41,075 bases of DNA from an uncultured Porphyromonadaceae bacterium (GTDB lineage: Bacteria > Bacteroidota > Bacteroidia > Bacteroidales > Muribaculaceae). The stretch lies in assembly GCA_902493335.1 (NCBI GenBank), contig CABUPJ010000033.1, positions 1 to 41,075 of the forward strand. Direction: 5' to 3'. A model generated the notes under the pieces. It had not been told where the DNA came from. It ran no database searches and was given only the letters and a program-made list of their open reading frames with translations. Positions 31,468 to 40,620 of the stretch are shown piece by piece (position 1 is the first letter of the stretch; the number at the start of each line of letters is the position of its first letter). A program made the position numbers and the translations under genes.

Positions 31468-34029
31468 TTACTGGACGACTTTGACGTCGGCCGAGCCGGA
31501 GTTTTCGCGAAGGTTGCGGCTGACGCGTTTGAAGATGCGGCCGAAATCGATGTTATATGACACGTTGAAGGTCAGCATCATCCGGTTGTCCTTGATATAG
31601 GATTCACGTCGGGCGGGATTGACTTTGTCGACCGACTGCGACGGATAATAGGTGCCCTTGCTGCCGGTTATATACATCCACGAAGCGGAGACACTGAGCC
31701 GTTTGCCGACATTATAGATTACTCCGAGCCAGTCGTTGTTCTCTTCCTGAGAGATGCGGTTATACCACAGCGACCTGAGCGGTTTGCGATAGCCGCAGCC
31801 TACGGTCCACTTGCCGAAATACCCGAAGACCGAGCCTTCGGCAGTCCACGCCCCGTAGTTGTTGACCGTATTGTCATCGAGGCGATAGCGTGAATAGCAG
31901 TGGGCAACCGACAGTCTTGCAGTCAGCCTGCCTCCGAACACCTCTCTGAGTCCGACGGCGACGGCCGACTTCACAGAGAAGGCGCTCTTGCTGTTCTCGG
32001 TGCGGCTGACAAACTTACCGTCACCGATATAGCTCGTAGCTGTGTAAATGCCGTTGAACATATTGGTCTCACTGACCGTGGCATTCAGCCAGAAGTGACG
32101 GTGCGACCACCACACTCTCTGCTGCAGGTCAAGACGATAGCCGGTTTTAAGCCGCGAATTGCCGGTGACCCAGAGATAACCGTCATATTCCTGATAGTTT
32201 TCGATAAACGACGACAGCGAGGGTATAATCGGACCAAGAGAGGCCGTGAAAGTCAGGGTAGTCCTGTCGGCCGGCACGCTGACATTGAGGTCGGCGTTGG
32301 CGAATGCGCGGGTCCACTGCTGCGAGTTGTTTTTGATGGAATGGAGGTTGAGACCGCCCTTGACAGTGCCGGTGACAGTGCCTACTTTCGATGTCATGGC
32401 AGCGAAAGCATTGAGCTGATAGTCTTTGTTGAATGCGCGGAAGTCTTCGATGAGATAGTGGCTGCGGGTGTCGCGGTAGTAGTTGTCGACATTGATGGTC
32501 AGGTAGTTCTTGTCGTTGAGCGGCTGACGGTATGAGGCCGAGAGCTGTCCGGCATAGAATTTCGTATCAATGTCAGACGGGTATTTCTCGATGCGGTCAA
32601 CCGAGAAAGTGTCGGCGAGAATGCGTTCGTATTTCTGGGGCTGTGTCGAGCCTGTCGCCTGAATCTCGAGCTGACGGTCGCGCTGCCAGTTTTTCTGGTA
32701 ATATAACGACATGTTGCCGGATATATAAGTGCGGTGTACGCGCGAAAAACGGTGATAGTCGCCAAGATAGCTGTCGCTGACGACGCCATCAGTATAAAAG
32801 TAGGAATGTGAGGCGTTCATCCAGCCGCGGGCGATCAGCGCCGAGCTGTCATCGGGCCGGAGGGTATAACTGAGCGACAGGTCATGGTCGAAATAATGCA
32901 TGGGCGAATGCACTTTATCCATATCAATGTCGACCCTGAAACCATCGTCGCCGATATAGCTCTCGCTGCTTGTCTCATAGCGGCGGTGATAGTTGCGGTA
33001 GTTGTTGCTGTACTGCAGCGCGGTCTCCGACTTGCCCTGATTGTATGAGAAGCCCACCACGGTGTTGGTAAACAAAGCGTTGACCGCCTGCTGGCCGTTG
33101 ATATAGAACGAGCCGCCGTCGTTGCGCTCTTTCAATGTGATCTCGAGGACGGCACCGGCGCCGCGGTCGAGATATTTGGCCGGAATCTGAGTGTAATATT
33201 TTATTCGGGCGACATTGCGGGGCTGGATGTTGTAGAGATATGACTGAGGTCGTTCGACGCCGTTGACAACGAAAATAATCGGCGCATTAAAGGCCGTGAC
33301 TCTATTGCTGACCTTGTCGTGCCACAGACCCGGCAGCGGCTGCATGCTCAGAAAGCTGAAGATGTCGAGGGCATGGGCGACCGTCGTCGCCGAGGGGATG
33401 ACCTCGAGATGGTCGCCGACATAATCGACGGTCTTGCTTTCAACAGTGACGTTATCGAGTTTCTGCGCGCTGGTGTGTATGACCACGTCGCCTATACGGC
33501 CGACGCTTATATTCTTCGTCAGAGGGAAATAGCCCAGACAGGTGACGTTCATGATGGCGTTGGCGGCGTCGGTGGGGATGACGAAGTCGCCGTTTTCGGT
33601 CGATATGCCGCCGGTGATGAATGTCGAGTCGGCGGGACTGAACAGGCGCACGTTGGCATACTCGACAGCCTCTCCGCGCTCGTTGACGAGCCGGCCTATG
33701 AGCTTGCCGGCTGTGCGCCTCAGCGGTTCGACGACGGCATGTTCCTCGTCGTTGAAGCTGACTCTCACCGGATATAGCCCGACAATCTTATAGACAGCCT
33801 CGACGGGCGTCAGATTCATAAACGAGCATGTGACGGGATAATCCTCGAGGGTATTGTAGATGAAACTTAGTTTCAGCTCCGGACATTCGTGGCTGATGTC
33901 AACAAGAGCCTCAGACATAGGTGTCGAGCGGTATGAGCGCGAGAGGCGGCGGTCGCCGGCGCCGGCGAGCATATTGAGGGCTGCCGTTGTCATGAAGACA
34001 AACGCAAGCAGCAGTTTTGACAAGTTCAT
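31468..34029 (-). CDS. STN-domain outer membrane beta-barrel protein (signalling transducer type)
   Basis: An 853-residue outer membrane protein. Signal peptide about 1-22. An STN domain at about 29-102 (SRSYRSTPMSEALVDIS, LTPVEAVYKIV) is the periplasmic contact domain used in cell-surface signalling. A carboxypeptidase-regulatory-like domain follows at about 107-190 (LIGRLVNERGEAVEYANVRL), then a plug-like domain at about 200-300 (IIFVVNGVERPQSYLYNIQP, GAGAVLEITLKER), then an OMP_b-brl_3-type barrel to the end rich in alternating aromatics. There is no SusD partner. It starts 2 nt after the anti-sigma gene, so sigma, anti-sigma and transducer form one unit. The last residues (ENSGSADVKVVQ) do not end in the usual aromatic. 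Confidence 0.85.
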   Translation of the reverse strand: MNLSKLLLAFVFMTTAALNMLAGAGDRRLSRSYRSTPMSEALVDISHECPELKLSFIYNTLEDYPVTCSFMNLTPVEAVYKIVGLYPVRVSFNDEEHAVVEPLRRTAGKLIGRLVNERGEAVEYANVRLFSPADSTFITGGISTENGDFVIPTDAANAIMNVTCLGYFPLTKNISVGRIGDVVIHTSAQKLDNVTVESKTVDYVGDHLEVIPSATTVAHALDIFSFLSMQPLPGLWHDKVSNRVTAFNAPIIFVVNGVERPQSYLYNIQPRNVARIKYYTQIPAKYLDRGAGAVLEITLKERNDGGSFYINGQQAVNALFTNTVVGFSYNQGKSETALQYSNNYRNYHRRYETSSESYIGDDGFRVDIDMDKVHSPMHYFDHDLSLSYTLRPDDSSALIARGWMNASHSYFYTDGVVSDSYLGDYHRFSRVHRTYISGNMSLYYQKNWQRDRQLEIQATGSTQPQKYERILADTFSVDRIEKYPSDIDTKFYAGQLSASYRQPLNDKNYLTINVDNYYRDTRSHYLIEDFRAFNKDYQLNAFAAMTSKVGTVTGTVKGGLNLHSIKNNSQQWTRAFANADLNVSVPADRTTLTFTASLGPIIPSLSSFIENYQEYDGYLWVTGNSRLKTGYRLDLQQRVWWSHRHFWLNATVSETNMFNGIYTATSYIGDGKFVSRTENSKSAFSVKSAVAVGLREVFGGRLTARLSVAHCYSRYRLDDNTVNNYGAWTAEGSVFGYFGKWTVGCGYRKPLRSLWYNRISQEENNDWLGVIYNVGKRLSVSASWMYITGSKGTYYPSQSVDKVNPARRESYIKDNRMMLTFNVSYNIDFGRIFKRVSRNLRENSGSADVKVVQ

Positions 34030-34031
34030 GA

Positions 34032-34646
34032 TTAGTCTATGTGTAAGGTGTTGTCGGCGAGCGAGGCGCGGATTGCCTCAAACGAATCAAGAATGGCGAC
34101 CGCTCCGGCGAGAGTCGTCCCCGCGGGTATGGTCATGTATAAGCGCAGGCTGTGGTCTGCATCGGGGCCGAATACCGTCTTACATCCGTAGATAGTCTCA
34201 AGTCGGCCGGCAATTTCGTCGAGGGTGAGATTTTCAAAAACAATATCCTCGGCCGGCGCGAAAAGGTCGTCGCCGACATTGCCTGCGCTGACGGGACTGC
34301 CGTTACCGGCGGCAACAGCCTCGGCGACAGGCGTCCCGTCATCGGCGACAGGAGCGTTGAGCAGGTGGAAGCGGCCTGTCGCGAAGAAGATGGCTGTCGC
34401 CGACGCCACGGCGATGCAGATGAGTGCTGCCGCAGCCGTCCGGCGTCTCCCGGCAAAAAAAGAGATGAATTTATGTTTGCGCTTCTGCGGCTGCCGGGCT
34501 GCTGCGCGTCTGAGAAGGCACATCGCTTCATAGAGTCCGCGCAATTCGGTGTCTGTGTAGATGGCGTCGATGTCTGCGTCTGACAGACTGTCGGGCCGCT
34601 CCTCGGCGAGAGCCGCGATTATTCTTTCTCGGTCTGTTGCGTTCAT
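34032..34646 (-). CDS. Short anti-sigma factor with DUF4974-like C-terminal domain
   Basis: A 204-residue single-pass protein. Residues 1-65 are cytoplasmic and helical (DRERIIAALAEERPDSLSDA, ELRGLYEAMCLLRRAAA), the expected sigma-binding part. A membrane helix lies at about 70-90 (TAAAALICIAVASATAIFFA). A Gly/Ala/Pro linker leads to a C-terminal domain at 136-204 (VFENLTLDEIAGRLETIYGC, IPAGTTLAGAVAILDSFEAI). That domain resembles the DUF4974 end of Bacteroidetes FecR-type proteins. The intervening FecR beta domain is absent, so the protein is unusually short. It overlaps the sigma gene by 4 nt. Function from context: holds the ECF sigma until the STN-bearing barrel signals. Confidence 0.75.
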   Translation of the reverse strand: MNATDRERIIAALAEERPDSLSDADIDAIYTDTELRGLYEAMCLLRRAAARQPQKRKHKFISFFAGRRRTAAAALICIAVASATAIFFATGRFHLLNAPVADDGTPVAEAVAAGNGSPVSAGNVGDDLFAPAEDIVFENLTLDEIAGRLETIYGCKTVFGPDADHSLRLYMTIPAGTTLAGAVAILDSFEAIRASLADNTLHID

Positions 34647-35140
34647 GATTTCACTTTAAAACGGTTACGAAGAAGGCGCAGGGCACTGACGACATGTTTG
34701 TTGACCGTAGTCACACTGATACCGAGATGTTCGGCGGCCTCACGATAGCTACGGCGGCGATAGAAAACCTCCCTGACAACATTTCTGACGCTCGGCGTCA
34801 GCCCGTCGGCGACAAACCGGTTGACTTCGGCGACGGTATCCGACATGTCGTCATCGCAGTCGGCGACAGACAGCAGGATGTCATCGTCAAGCGGCAGCAT
34901 GCGTTCGACCCTCTGACGTCGTGAGAGCGAACGCAGGCGGTCGAGGGCGCGGTTGCGCACCGCCGCCATGATATAGGCCTCGGCCCTGTCGGCGGCGACC
35001 GGACGTTCGATGAGTCCAAGAAAGACATCCTGGACTATGTCGCGGGCCTCGTCATCGTCGCCGAGCAGTGTGGCGGCAAGTCTGACAAGCCGCCCGCGGC
35101 AGTTGAGATAGACGGTTTCGATTGCGGTGGTCTCGGTCAT
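34643..35140 (-). CDS. ECF-type sigma factor of the STN/anti-sigma module
   Basis: A 165-residue sigma-70 family protein with region 2 at about 10-78 (DEARDIVQDVFLGLIERPVA, AYIMAAVRNRALDRLRSLSR) and region 4 at about 108-162, whose helix-turn-helix is SYREAAEHLGISVTTVNKHV. Its stop overlaps the anti-sigma start (ATGA). Typical FecI-like regulation is expected: released when the outer membrane partner senses a ligand, then transcribing its own operon. I find no TAnnTTTG box in the 67 nt upstream, so either it is read through from the DUF3857 genes or it uses its own ECF-type promoter. Confidence 0.92.
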   Translation of the reverse strand: MTETTAIETVYLNCRGRLVRLAATLLGDDDEARDIVQDVFLGLIERPVAADRAEAYIMAAVRNRALDRLRSLSRRQRVERMLPLDDDILLSVADCDDDMSDTVAEVNRFVADGLTPSVRNVVREVFYRRRSYREAAEHLGISVTTVNKHVVSALRLLRNRFKVKS

Positions 35141-35207
35141 CAGTTTCTGCTTTTTATCACTATGACGACCGACTGCCGCCTTTCATTACCGGGAAGCGGA
35201 AAATTTT

Positions 35208-37382
35208 TTAATTTTTTGTCAGCACGAGGCGCGCCTCCGAGAAGTCGGCTGCAGCATCGAGCACTTCGAGAAATTCGCCCCAGTGGTCGAGCGGCACGAC
35301 CTGAGTGCCTACACGCAGCAGGGCGTTGAGGGTGACGTCGCCGCTGTCGGGGTCGACGGCCGACGAGACAGAGAACATGCCGACGGGTGTGCGTTTGCTG
35401 ACGGCGAGATTTTCGAGCGATGTCGGGTCAATCGCGTAGCCATCGGGTACCTTTATTGTCAGCGAGCGCATCTCCTGATATGGAGCGTTGAGCACAGCGT
35501 CGAAGATGCGGTTGCGCTCGACATCGACGAGTCGCGTATGGTTGCCGAAAATACGGCCGACAGCAAAAGTCATGGCGTCGGGGCCAAGCTCTTCGACGAG
35601 ATCGGGCAGCTCGACGGTGACGTCGTAGGCCACATGATTACGTCCCGGAAGAATCGAACGCGAGGCAACCGAATACCCGAGCACCGAATCAGGCGTGACG
35701 CCTACGAAGTCGTGACACTCTTCCCTGAAGAAATCGCGCAGCTCTTTCGCTCGCCCGATGTCATCACGGTCTTTGGCCTTGAAACGCTTGTCGGCGGGGA
35801 TACACAGAAACTTCTCGACCGTGTCAATCCACTCATAGCGGCCGGTGATGCCGGCCACGGCATCTTTAAACAGCCCGGTGTGTCTCATCGAGCGCTCGAG
35901 TCTGACCTTGCGGTCAGGGGTGATTGTCGCCGTGGCGGTCTGGGCCAGACGAGTGTTGCCCTGCCGCTGCTGAGGCACATTGACGACTGTCGGCAGCGTA
36001 TTGCGGGCCAGCTTCCTGCGGTCACCGATAAAGGCACCGCCCTGCTGTCCGATAAAAAGCGCCTCCATGCAGCCGGGCGGATAATGGTAGGCGGCCGACA
36101 CGTCATAGCAGCTGTCGCCGACGATGGTGACGAAACGCGGCTCGGTCCACGCCGATATGCCGTCGGTAGGCACTTCGTCGACAGGATTGAAGAACGCGAA
36201 ACCGATGCTGTCGGGCGAATAGACTTTAAGACGGTTGAGGACATCGATATAAAGCAGATTGAGAAAAACGTTGCGGTCAGACGAGAACCGCTCGTCGGCG
36301 GTGGCGTTGACATAACGCAGAGCCAGAGCGGCGGCGTCGGCCACCTGTCGCGCGCCGGCGCCGGGATGGCTCTTGAGATAGTAGTCCTTGACAATCTTGG
36401 CGGCACGCCCGGGCAGCGGTGTGTCATAGGCGGCGTCCTTGAGATAGCTGAAGATGTCGCGGTAATATGTGCCGGACGGGATGTTGGCGCGCAGACCGCC
36501 CGAACGCGCTGTCGCCGGATGATACATCGACGAGGTGTTATTGAGGAAGTTCATGCGGATGAACGGCAGCTGGCGGTTGGCGTTGACATATTTCTTGTTT
36601 GGAATGGCCGGTATCATTACGGCATGAAGCCCGGCTTTGGTGCGCTCGTTGTCAGAGTAGTCGGCCGTGAGCCGGGGCGCGCCGTTGAAAGTCTTGTATT
36701 CGACGGTGAGCTCGGGGTCGAAACTGCCGCGGATCACACGGTTCATTATCGGATATGATGAATACAGCGGCATATCGATCTTGTCGAGATTGAGTTCTTC
36801 GATGATCTCGTCATAATATTTGAAGACATCGAGCACACATCCCTCGGTCAGACCCGGCACGGCTATCTTGTAGCGGACGTTGTCTTTCTCTTTCTTGCCG
36901 TCGGCGACCTCTACGGCCTCGCTCACATCGACATCGCGGACCGTGCCGTCGGGATAGTGTATACGGGCGCCGAAAGCGACCTCGCCTTTATATATGATGA
37001 CGACACTCGTGACCGAGGCTTTCTCGCTGAACTCAAATTCAGAGAAATCGTCGAAAGCCGAGCGGTCGAGAAGCTTGACCATCGTGCGGCTGAGATGCTT
37101 GCGGCGTATGCGGTTGGTAAAGCCCGACGCCTTATACGGCGTGGCGACCTTCTCGATATAAGCCTCGATATCGTCGAGCTTGCTGATGATGACGGCCGAG
37201 TTATTCGCGAGAAGCGAGTCGGGGATGGCGATGTCGGGACGGAAAAGCGAATCATTGTCGCTCCATATCTTTCCGGCGATTTTGTCGTGGAATTTTTTGT
37301 CGATGGCGGCTGTGGCGCTGTACTGCGTCGCGCCTGCAAAAACTATGGCCGTGGCCATGGCGAGATATCTCAGTGCTTTCAT
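35208..37382 (-). CDS. Secreted DUF3857-type protein with degenerate transglutaminase-like core
   Basis: A 724-residue protein with signal peptide MKALRYLAMATAIVFAGATQ. The N-terminal part (about 85-260) follows the DUF3857 pattern: ASVTSVVIIYKGEVAFGARI, KIAVPGLTEGCVLDVFKYYDE and YPIMNRVIRGSFDPELTV. The middle (about 330-450) has the helical spacing of a transglutaminase core, but I do not find the Cys of a GDCK-type motif, so it is probably not catalytic. The C-terminal half is beta-rich (NHVAYDVTVELPDLVEELGP). It is 18 nt downstream of a paralogue with an intact triad. The pair may act together on an envelope substrate, with this one binding rather than cutting or cross-linking (inference). 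Confidence 0.7.
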   Translation of the reverse strand: MKALRYLAMATAIVFAGATQYSATAAIDKKFHDKIAGKIWSDNDSLFRPDIAIPDSLLANNSAVIISKLDDIEAYIEKVATPYKASGFTNRIRRKHLSRTMVKLLDRSAFDDFSEFEFSEKASVTSVVIIYKGEVAFGARIHYPDGTVRDVDVSEAVEVADGKKEKDNVRYKIAVPGLTEGCVLDVFKYYDEIIEELNLDKIDMPLYSSYPIMNRVIRGSFDPELTVEYKTFNGAPRLTADYSDNERTKAGLHAVMIPAIPNKKYVNANRQLPFIRMNFLNNTSSMYHPATARSGGLRANIPSGTYYRDIFSYLKDAAYDTPLPGRAAKIVKDYYLKSHPGAGARQVADAAALALRYVNATADERFSSDRNVFLNLLYIDVLNRLKVYSPDSIGFAFFNPVDEVPTDGISAWTEPRFVTIVGDSCYDVSAAYHYPPGCMEALFIGQQGGAFIGDRRKLARNTLPTVVNVPQQRQGNTRLAQTATATITPDRKVRLERSMRHTGLFKDAVAGITGRYEWIDTVEKFLCIPADKRFKAKDRDDIGRAKELRDFFREECHDFVGVTPDSVLGYSVASRSILPGRNHVAYDVTVELPDLVEELGPDAMTFAVGRIFGNHTRLVDVERNRIFDAVLNAPYQEMRSLTIKVPDGYAIDPTSLENLAVSKRTPVGMFSVSSAVDPDSGDVTLNALLRVGTQVVPLDHWGEFLEVLDAAADFSEARLVLTKN

Positions 37383-37400
37383 GGAGTCAGTTGTTAAAGA

Positions 37401-39218
37401 TCAATTGTCGGAGATTAATATGATGGCGTCGTTGTTGACGCGGCTGATTTCTTTGACGGCCTCGTTCCAGGCAACGATGTCGGCGAGGGAGGCCTCAGTG
37501 GCGACTCCCCGGAGTGTACCTGTCACAGTGACGGTGTTGCCTTCCCGACGGTAGCGCATACTGCCGTTAAACCAGACATTGTCGATATCGGTATCTTCAG
37601 GAAGGCGGCCGACCGCATATCCCTCGGGAATCTCGAGAGTCATCGAGGTCGACATGCTGTATGGTGTGCCCGTCGAGACCGGACGACGGCGCCCGTCGGT
37701 GTCAACGGGTGTCAGCAGCCAGTTTCTCAGCGGGTGAAGCGAGACATAGAGCTTAGAGCCGGCGGGGACGACGGCCTTGCTGTCGCTCTCGCGCGCGGTC
37801 AGAAGTGTCACGTCGTCGTCGGGGGCGTCGGTCGAGTTTGTGATATCGGTATAAGTGGCGCTCTTGGTCTGCGCGAGATAGACCTGACAGAAACTCGTGC
37901 GTTTGTTTGTGTTAAGACTCGTGATTGTGTTTTCAAACATCATGCGGTCGTGTCCGCGCAGCTTCATGGCGATATCACCCGTGAGGCATTTGCCGTCTAT
38001 GGCGAAACGGCCTGTGGTCTCGGTCACATAACGGTCTGCGTCATAGGGTGGCAGAGTTGTGAGCAGGCAGCTGTCGCCGGCTTCGACGATAGCTTCCTGA
38101 CCGGCGATATGATAGGGTATGAAACGTCGCGGAGCGAAACTGAGCGTGCCGTCGACATAGACGATACTGTCGTTGATGACAGCCGCCGCAATCATGTGGT
38201 TGGCGCAGCCGAAACCCTTATACCGGGAAAAAGGCCCTATTACATCTCCACGTGTGCCTATCCAGACGAGGCGTCCGTCGATGCCGCAGGCCCGCATCAT
38301 CTGACGTATCAGATTTGCCGAACCCTTGCAGTCGCCGAAACGCTTGGCAAGAACGTTGCCGGCGCTGTCGGGGCGCTTGCCGTAGTCGCCGTGCTCGATG
38401 CCGACATAGCGTATGTTCTGTCGCACCCATGAGGCGATGGCGTCGATGCGTCCGAGGTCGTCGCCACACGAGGCTGTTATGCTCCGCGCCAGTTCGGCCA
38501 CCTCGGGCTCGGGCTCACTGTCGTCGATATGGCTGCGGTTGAAGGCATAGAGGTCACTGATGGTCGGGAACATGCCCGAGACAATCATGCGGGGTGCCGT
38601 CGAAATGGCCGGCGCGGCGTAATCCTCGTCTTCGAATGGCGGCAGGTCTGTCACGTCGACCGCATAGACTATGTTGCCGTTTTTATCTGTCGATGTCGTA
38701 AACGAGGCCGTCGCAGGCAGGTCACAGGCCTCGACCGCGATGACGCCGGCGAGAGCCTGAGGGACGATGACCTCATAGCGCCCCTGTAAGACAAAGGCGG
38801 TCTCGGCGACAGGAATTGTGCCGAACTGCTCGAGGGCTTCATAATTTTTTTCAAAGCGCACTGTCACGGGCTTGCCCTTCTTCAACTCGAGAGGAAAGGC
38901 GCAGATACGCGAACCTGTGAAAAACATATTGCCGCTTTCCATCGATTTATAGACCGGCTTGACGCCCGGAGCCGTCGCTTTTGTGATCGGAGTCTCTGAC
39001 GAATAGAATTCGTAGGCGAGAACATGCCCGTCGGCGCGACGCGCCTCGTAGGTTCGGCTCGTCACTGCCCTGACCTCGCCGAGATGGCCGTTTTTACCGG
39101 CTTTCAGGGTATAGGTTTCGGTCATGCGGCTTATCACGACATTGCCGTCGCTTGCAGACATTCTACAGCAAATAAACAAAACAGCTGACAGCAAGAGGAA
39201 TATACGCGGCGGTTTCAT
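37401..39218 (-). CDS. Secreted DUF3857/transglutaminase-like protein with intact catalytic triad
   Basis: A 605-residue protein. The frame is open to 39296, but ATG 39218 gives a signal peptide (MKPPRIFLLLSAVLFICCRM) and is preferred. The N-terminal DUF3857-like beta domain reaches about residue 230. The transglutaminase-like core follows: SWVRQNIRYVGIEHG, then Cys297 in KRFGDCKGSANLI, His341 in GCANHMIAAAV and Asp356 in YVDGTLSF, the Cys-His-Asp triad. The C-terminus is beta-rich (TLEIPEGYAVGRLPEDTDID). The activity could be proteolysis, acyl transfer or cross-linking of an envelope target; the family does not decide this. It is first in the minus-strand run that continues through the sigma/anti-sigma/outer-membrane module. 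Confidence 0.82.
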   Translation of the reverse strand: MKPPRIFLLLSAVLFICCRMSASDGNVVISRMTETYTLKAGKNGHLGEVRAVTSRTYEARRADGHVLAYEFYSSETPITKATAPGVKPVYKSMESGNMFFTGSRICAFPLELKKGKPVTVRFEKNYEALEQFGTIPVAETAFVLQGRYEVIVPQALAGVIAVEACDLPATASFTTSTDKNGNIVYAVDVTDLPPFEDEDYAAPAISTAPRMIVSGMFPTISDLYAFNRSHIDDSEPEPEVAELARSITASCGDDLGRIDAIASWVRQNIRYVGIEHGDYGKRPDSAGNVLAKRFGDCKGSANLIRQMMRACGIDGRLVWIGTRGDVIGPFSRYKGFGCANHMIAAAVINDSIVYVDGTLSFAPRRFIPYHIAGQEAIVEAGDSCLLTTLPPYDADRYVTETTGRFAIDGKCLTGDIAMKLRGHDRMMFENTITSLNTNKRTSFCQVYLAQTKSATYTDITNSTDAPDDDVTLLTARESDSKAVVPAGSKLYVSLHPLRNWLLTPVDTDGRRRPVSTGTPYSMSTSMTLEIPEGYAVGRLPEDTDIDNVWFNGSMRYRREGNTVTVTGTLRGVATEASLADIVAWNEAVKEISRVNNDAIILISDN

Positions 39219-39238
39219 GGTAATCACTTGATAATTTA

Positions 39239-39246
39239 CAAATATA
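39239..39246 (-). promoter_or_regulatory. Candidate -7 box for the transglutaminase-like gene
   Basis: Minus-strand TATATTTG (plus-strand 39239-39246) matches TAnnTTTG, 20 bp upstream of the ATG at 39218, giving a leader of about 14 nt. No -33 TTTG is at the expected distance. Confidence 0.35.
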
Positions 39247-39341
39247 TGTTTTTTTATCGTATGGAGGGTCGTGAAGAGTGTTAAAAAGCAATCCATGCAA
39301 CTTTTTGTTGTTAAAAAGGGTTATAATTTTAAAGCTTGTTG

Positions 39342-39349
39342 TACCTTTG
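39342..39349 (+). promoter_or_regulatory. Candidate -7 box for the aminotransferase gene
   Basis: TACCTTTG matches TAnnTTTG and lies 43 bp upstream of the ATG at 39393. The surrounding 39240-39390 is strongly A/T-rich. The -33 position (TTAT) does not match well. Confidence 0.4.
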
Positions 39350-39392
39350 CAAGCCTCAACCAAAATTACTGCTAACCAAAAATACAGATTAT

Positions 39393-40601
39393 ATGCCTCA
39401 GGTATCAAAACGCGGTGAACTCATGCCGGCGTCCCCGATACGCCGCCTTGTCCCCCTGGCCAATGACGCCATTGCGCGCGGGCTGAAGGTCTATCGTCTC
39501 AATATCGGACAGCCCGATGTGCCGACACCTCCCGAAGCTCTCGAAGCCCTGCACCATATCGACCGCAAGGTGCTTGAATACAGCCCGTCTGAAGGACTTT
39601 ATTCGCTACGCGCGAAATTGAAAGAATATTATCACCGGTTCAACATCGAAGTCGATGTCGACGACATCATCATCACGACCGGTGGCTCGGAAGCCGTGCT
39701 GTTTGCCTTCATGGCCTGCCTCGACCCCGGCGACGAGATTATCGTGCCCGAACCGGCATACGCCAACTATATGGCTTTCGCCATCTCGGCGGGAGCGAAA
39801 ATCGTCACCATCCCGTCGAGCATCGACAACGGCTTCGAACTGCCTCCCGTCGAAGACTTCGAGAAGCTCATCACACCGCGCACAAAGGGTATACTCATCT
39901 GCAACCCCAACAACCCGACCGGCTATCTCTATACGATGAAAGAGATGCTGCAGATACGCGACCTTGTGATGAAACACAATCTTTTCCTCTTCTCCGACGA
40001 AGTCTACCGTGAGTTCTGCTACACAGGCGCTCCTTATATCTCGGCGTTCCATCTGCCGGGCATCGAGGAAAATGTCGTGCTCATCGACTCGGTGTCAAAG
40101 CGTTACAACGAGTGCGGTATACGCATCGGAGCGCTCATCACCAAACACAAAGAGCTGAAAAAGAATGTGATGAAATTCTGTCAGGCGCGTCTGAGTCCTC
40201 CCTTGTTAGGCCAGATTGTCGCCGAGGCTTCGATTGACACTTCGCAGGACTATATGCTCGCGACTTACAACGAATATGTCGAGCGGCGCAAGTTCCTCAT
40301 CGACCAGATCAATCAGATTCCCGGCTGTTACACGCCTATTCCCATGGGAGCGTTCTACACGGTGGTGAAACTGCCTGTCGACGACGCCGACAAATTCTGC
40401 CAGTGGTGTCTGAAAGACTTCGAGTATGAAGGTCAGACAATCTTCATGGCTCCGGCCTCGGGCTTCTATACGTCGCCCGACCGCGGCAAAGACGAAGTGC
40501 GCATGGCCTACGTGCTCAACAAAGAAGACCTCGGCCGAGCTATGGAAGTGCTGCGCCAGGCCCTCCGCGCCTACCCCGGCCGCAAAGAGGTCAGCCTGTA
40601 A
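39393..40601 (+). CDS. PLP-dependent class I/II aminotransferase (aspartate aminotransferase-like)
   Basis: A 402-residue fold-type I aminotransferase. ATG 39393 is preferred over the frame's upstream start at 39336, because the -7 box lies between them and MPQVSKRGELMPASPIRRLV is a natural N-terminus. PLP-site landmarks: TTGGSEAVLFA near 96-106, Asn174 in CNPNNPTG, Asp202 and Tyr205 in SDEVYREF, Lys236 (Schiff base) in DSVSKRYNECGIRIG, and a C-terminal Arg in the DEVRMAYVL block. Substrate is probably aspartate or another amino acid with 2-oxoglutarate; the class does not fix it. Monocistronic, with island 3 downstream. Confidence 0.93.
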   Translation: MPQVSKRGELMPASPIRRLVPLANDAIARGLKVYRLNIGQPDVPTPPEALEALHHIDRKVLEYSPSEGLYSLRAKLKEYYHRFNIEVDVDDIIITTGGSEAVLFAFMACLDPGDEIIVPEPAYANYMAFAISAGAKIVTIPSSIDNGFELPPVEDFEKLITPRTKGILICNPNNPTGYLYTMKEMLQIRDLVMKHNLFLFSDEVYREFCYTGAPYISAFHLPGIEENVVLIDSVSKRYNECGIRIGALITKHKELKKNVMKFCQARLSPPLLGQIVAEASIDTSQDYMLATYNEYVERRKFLIDQINQIPGCYTPIPMGAFYTVVKLPVDDADKFCQWCLKDFEYEGQTIFMAPASGFYTSPDRGKDEVRMAYVLNKEDLGRAMEVLRQALRAYPGRKEVSL

Positions 40602-40620
40602 TCGAGTGGTGATTTAAAAC

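Noticed and set aside
31468..34029. Outer membrane protein as a SusC-type glycan importer
   Set aside because: No SusD gene follows and no carbohydrate enzymes adjoin. The STN domain with sigma and anti-sigma partners points to a signalling transducer with an OMP_b-brl_3-like barrel.
35283..36758. 491-residue plus-strand open frame
   Set aside because: It is antisense to the 724-residue DUF3857-type protein; no start context, no domain.
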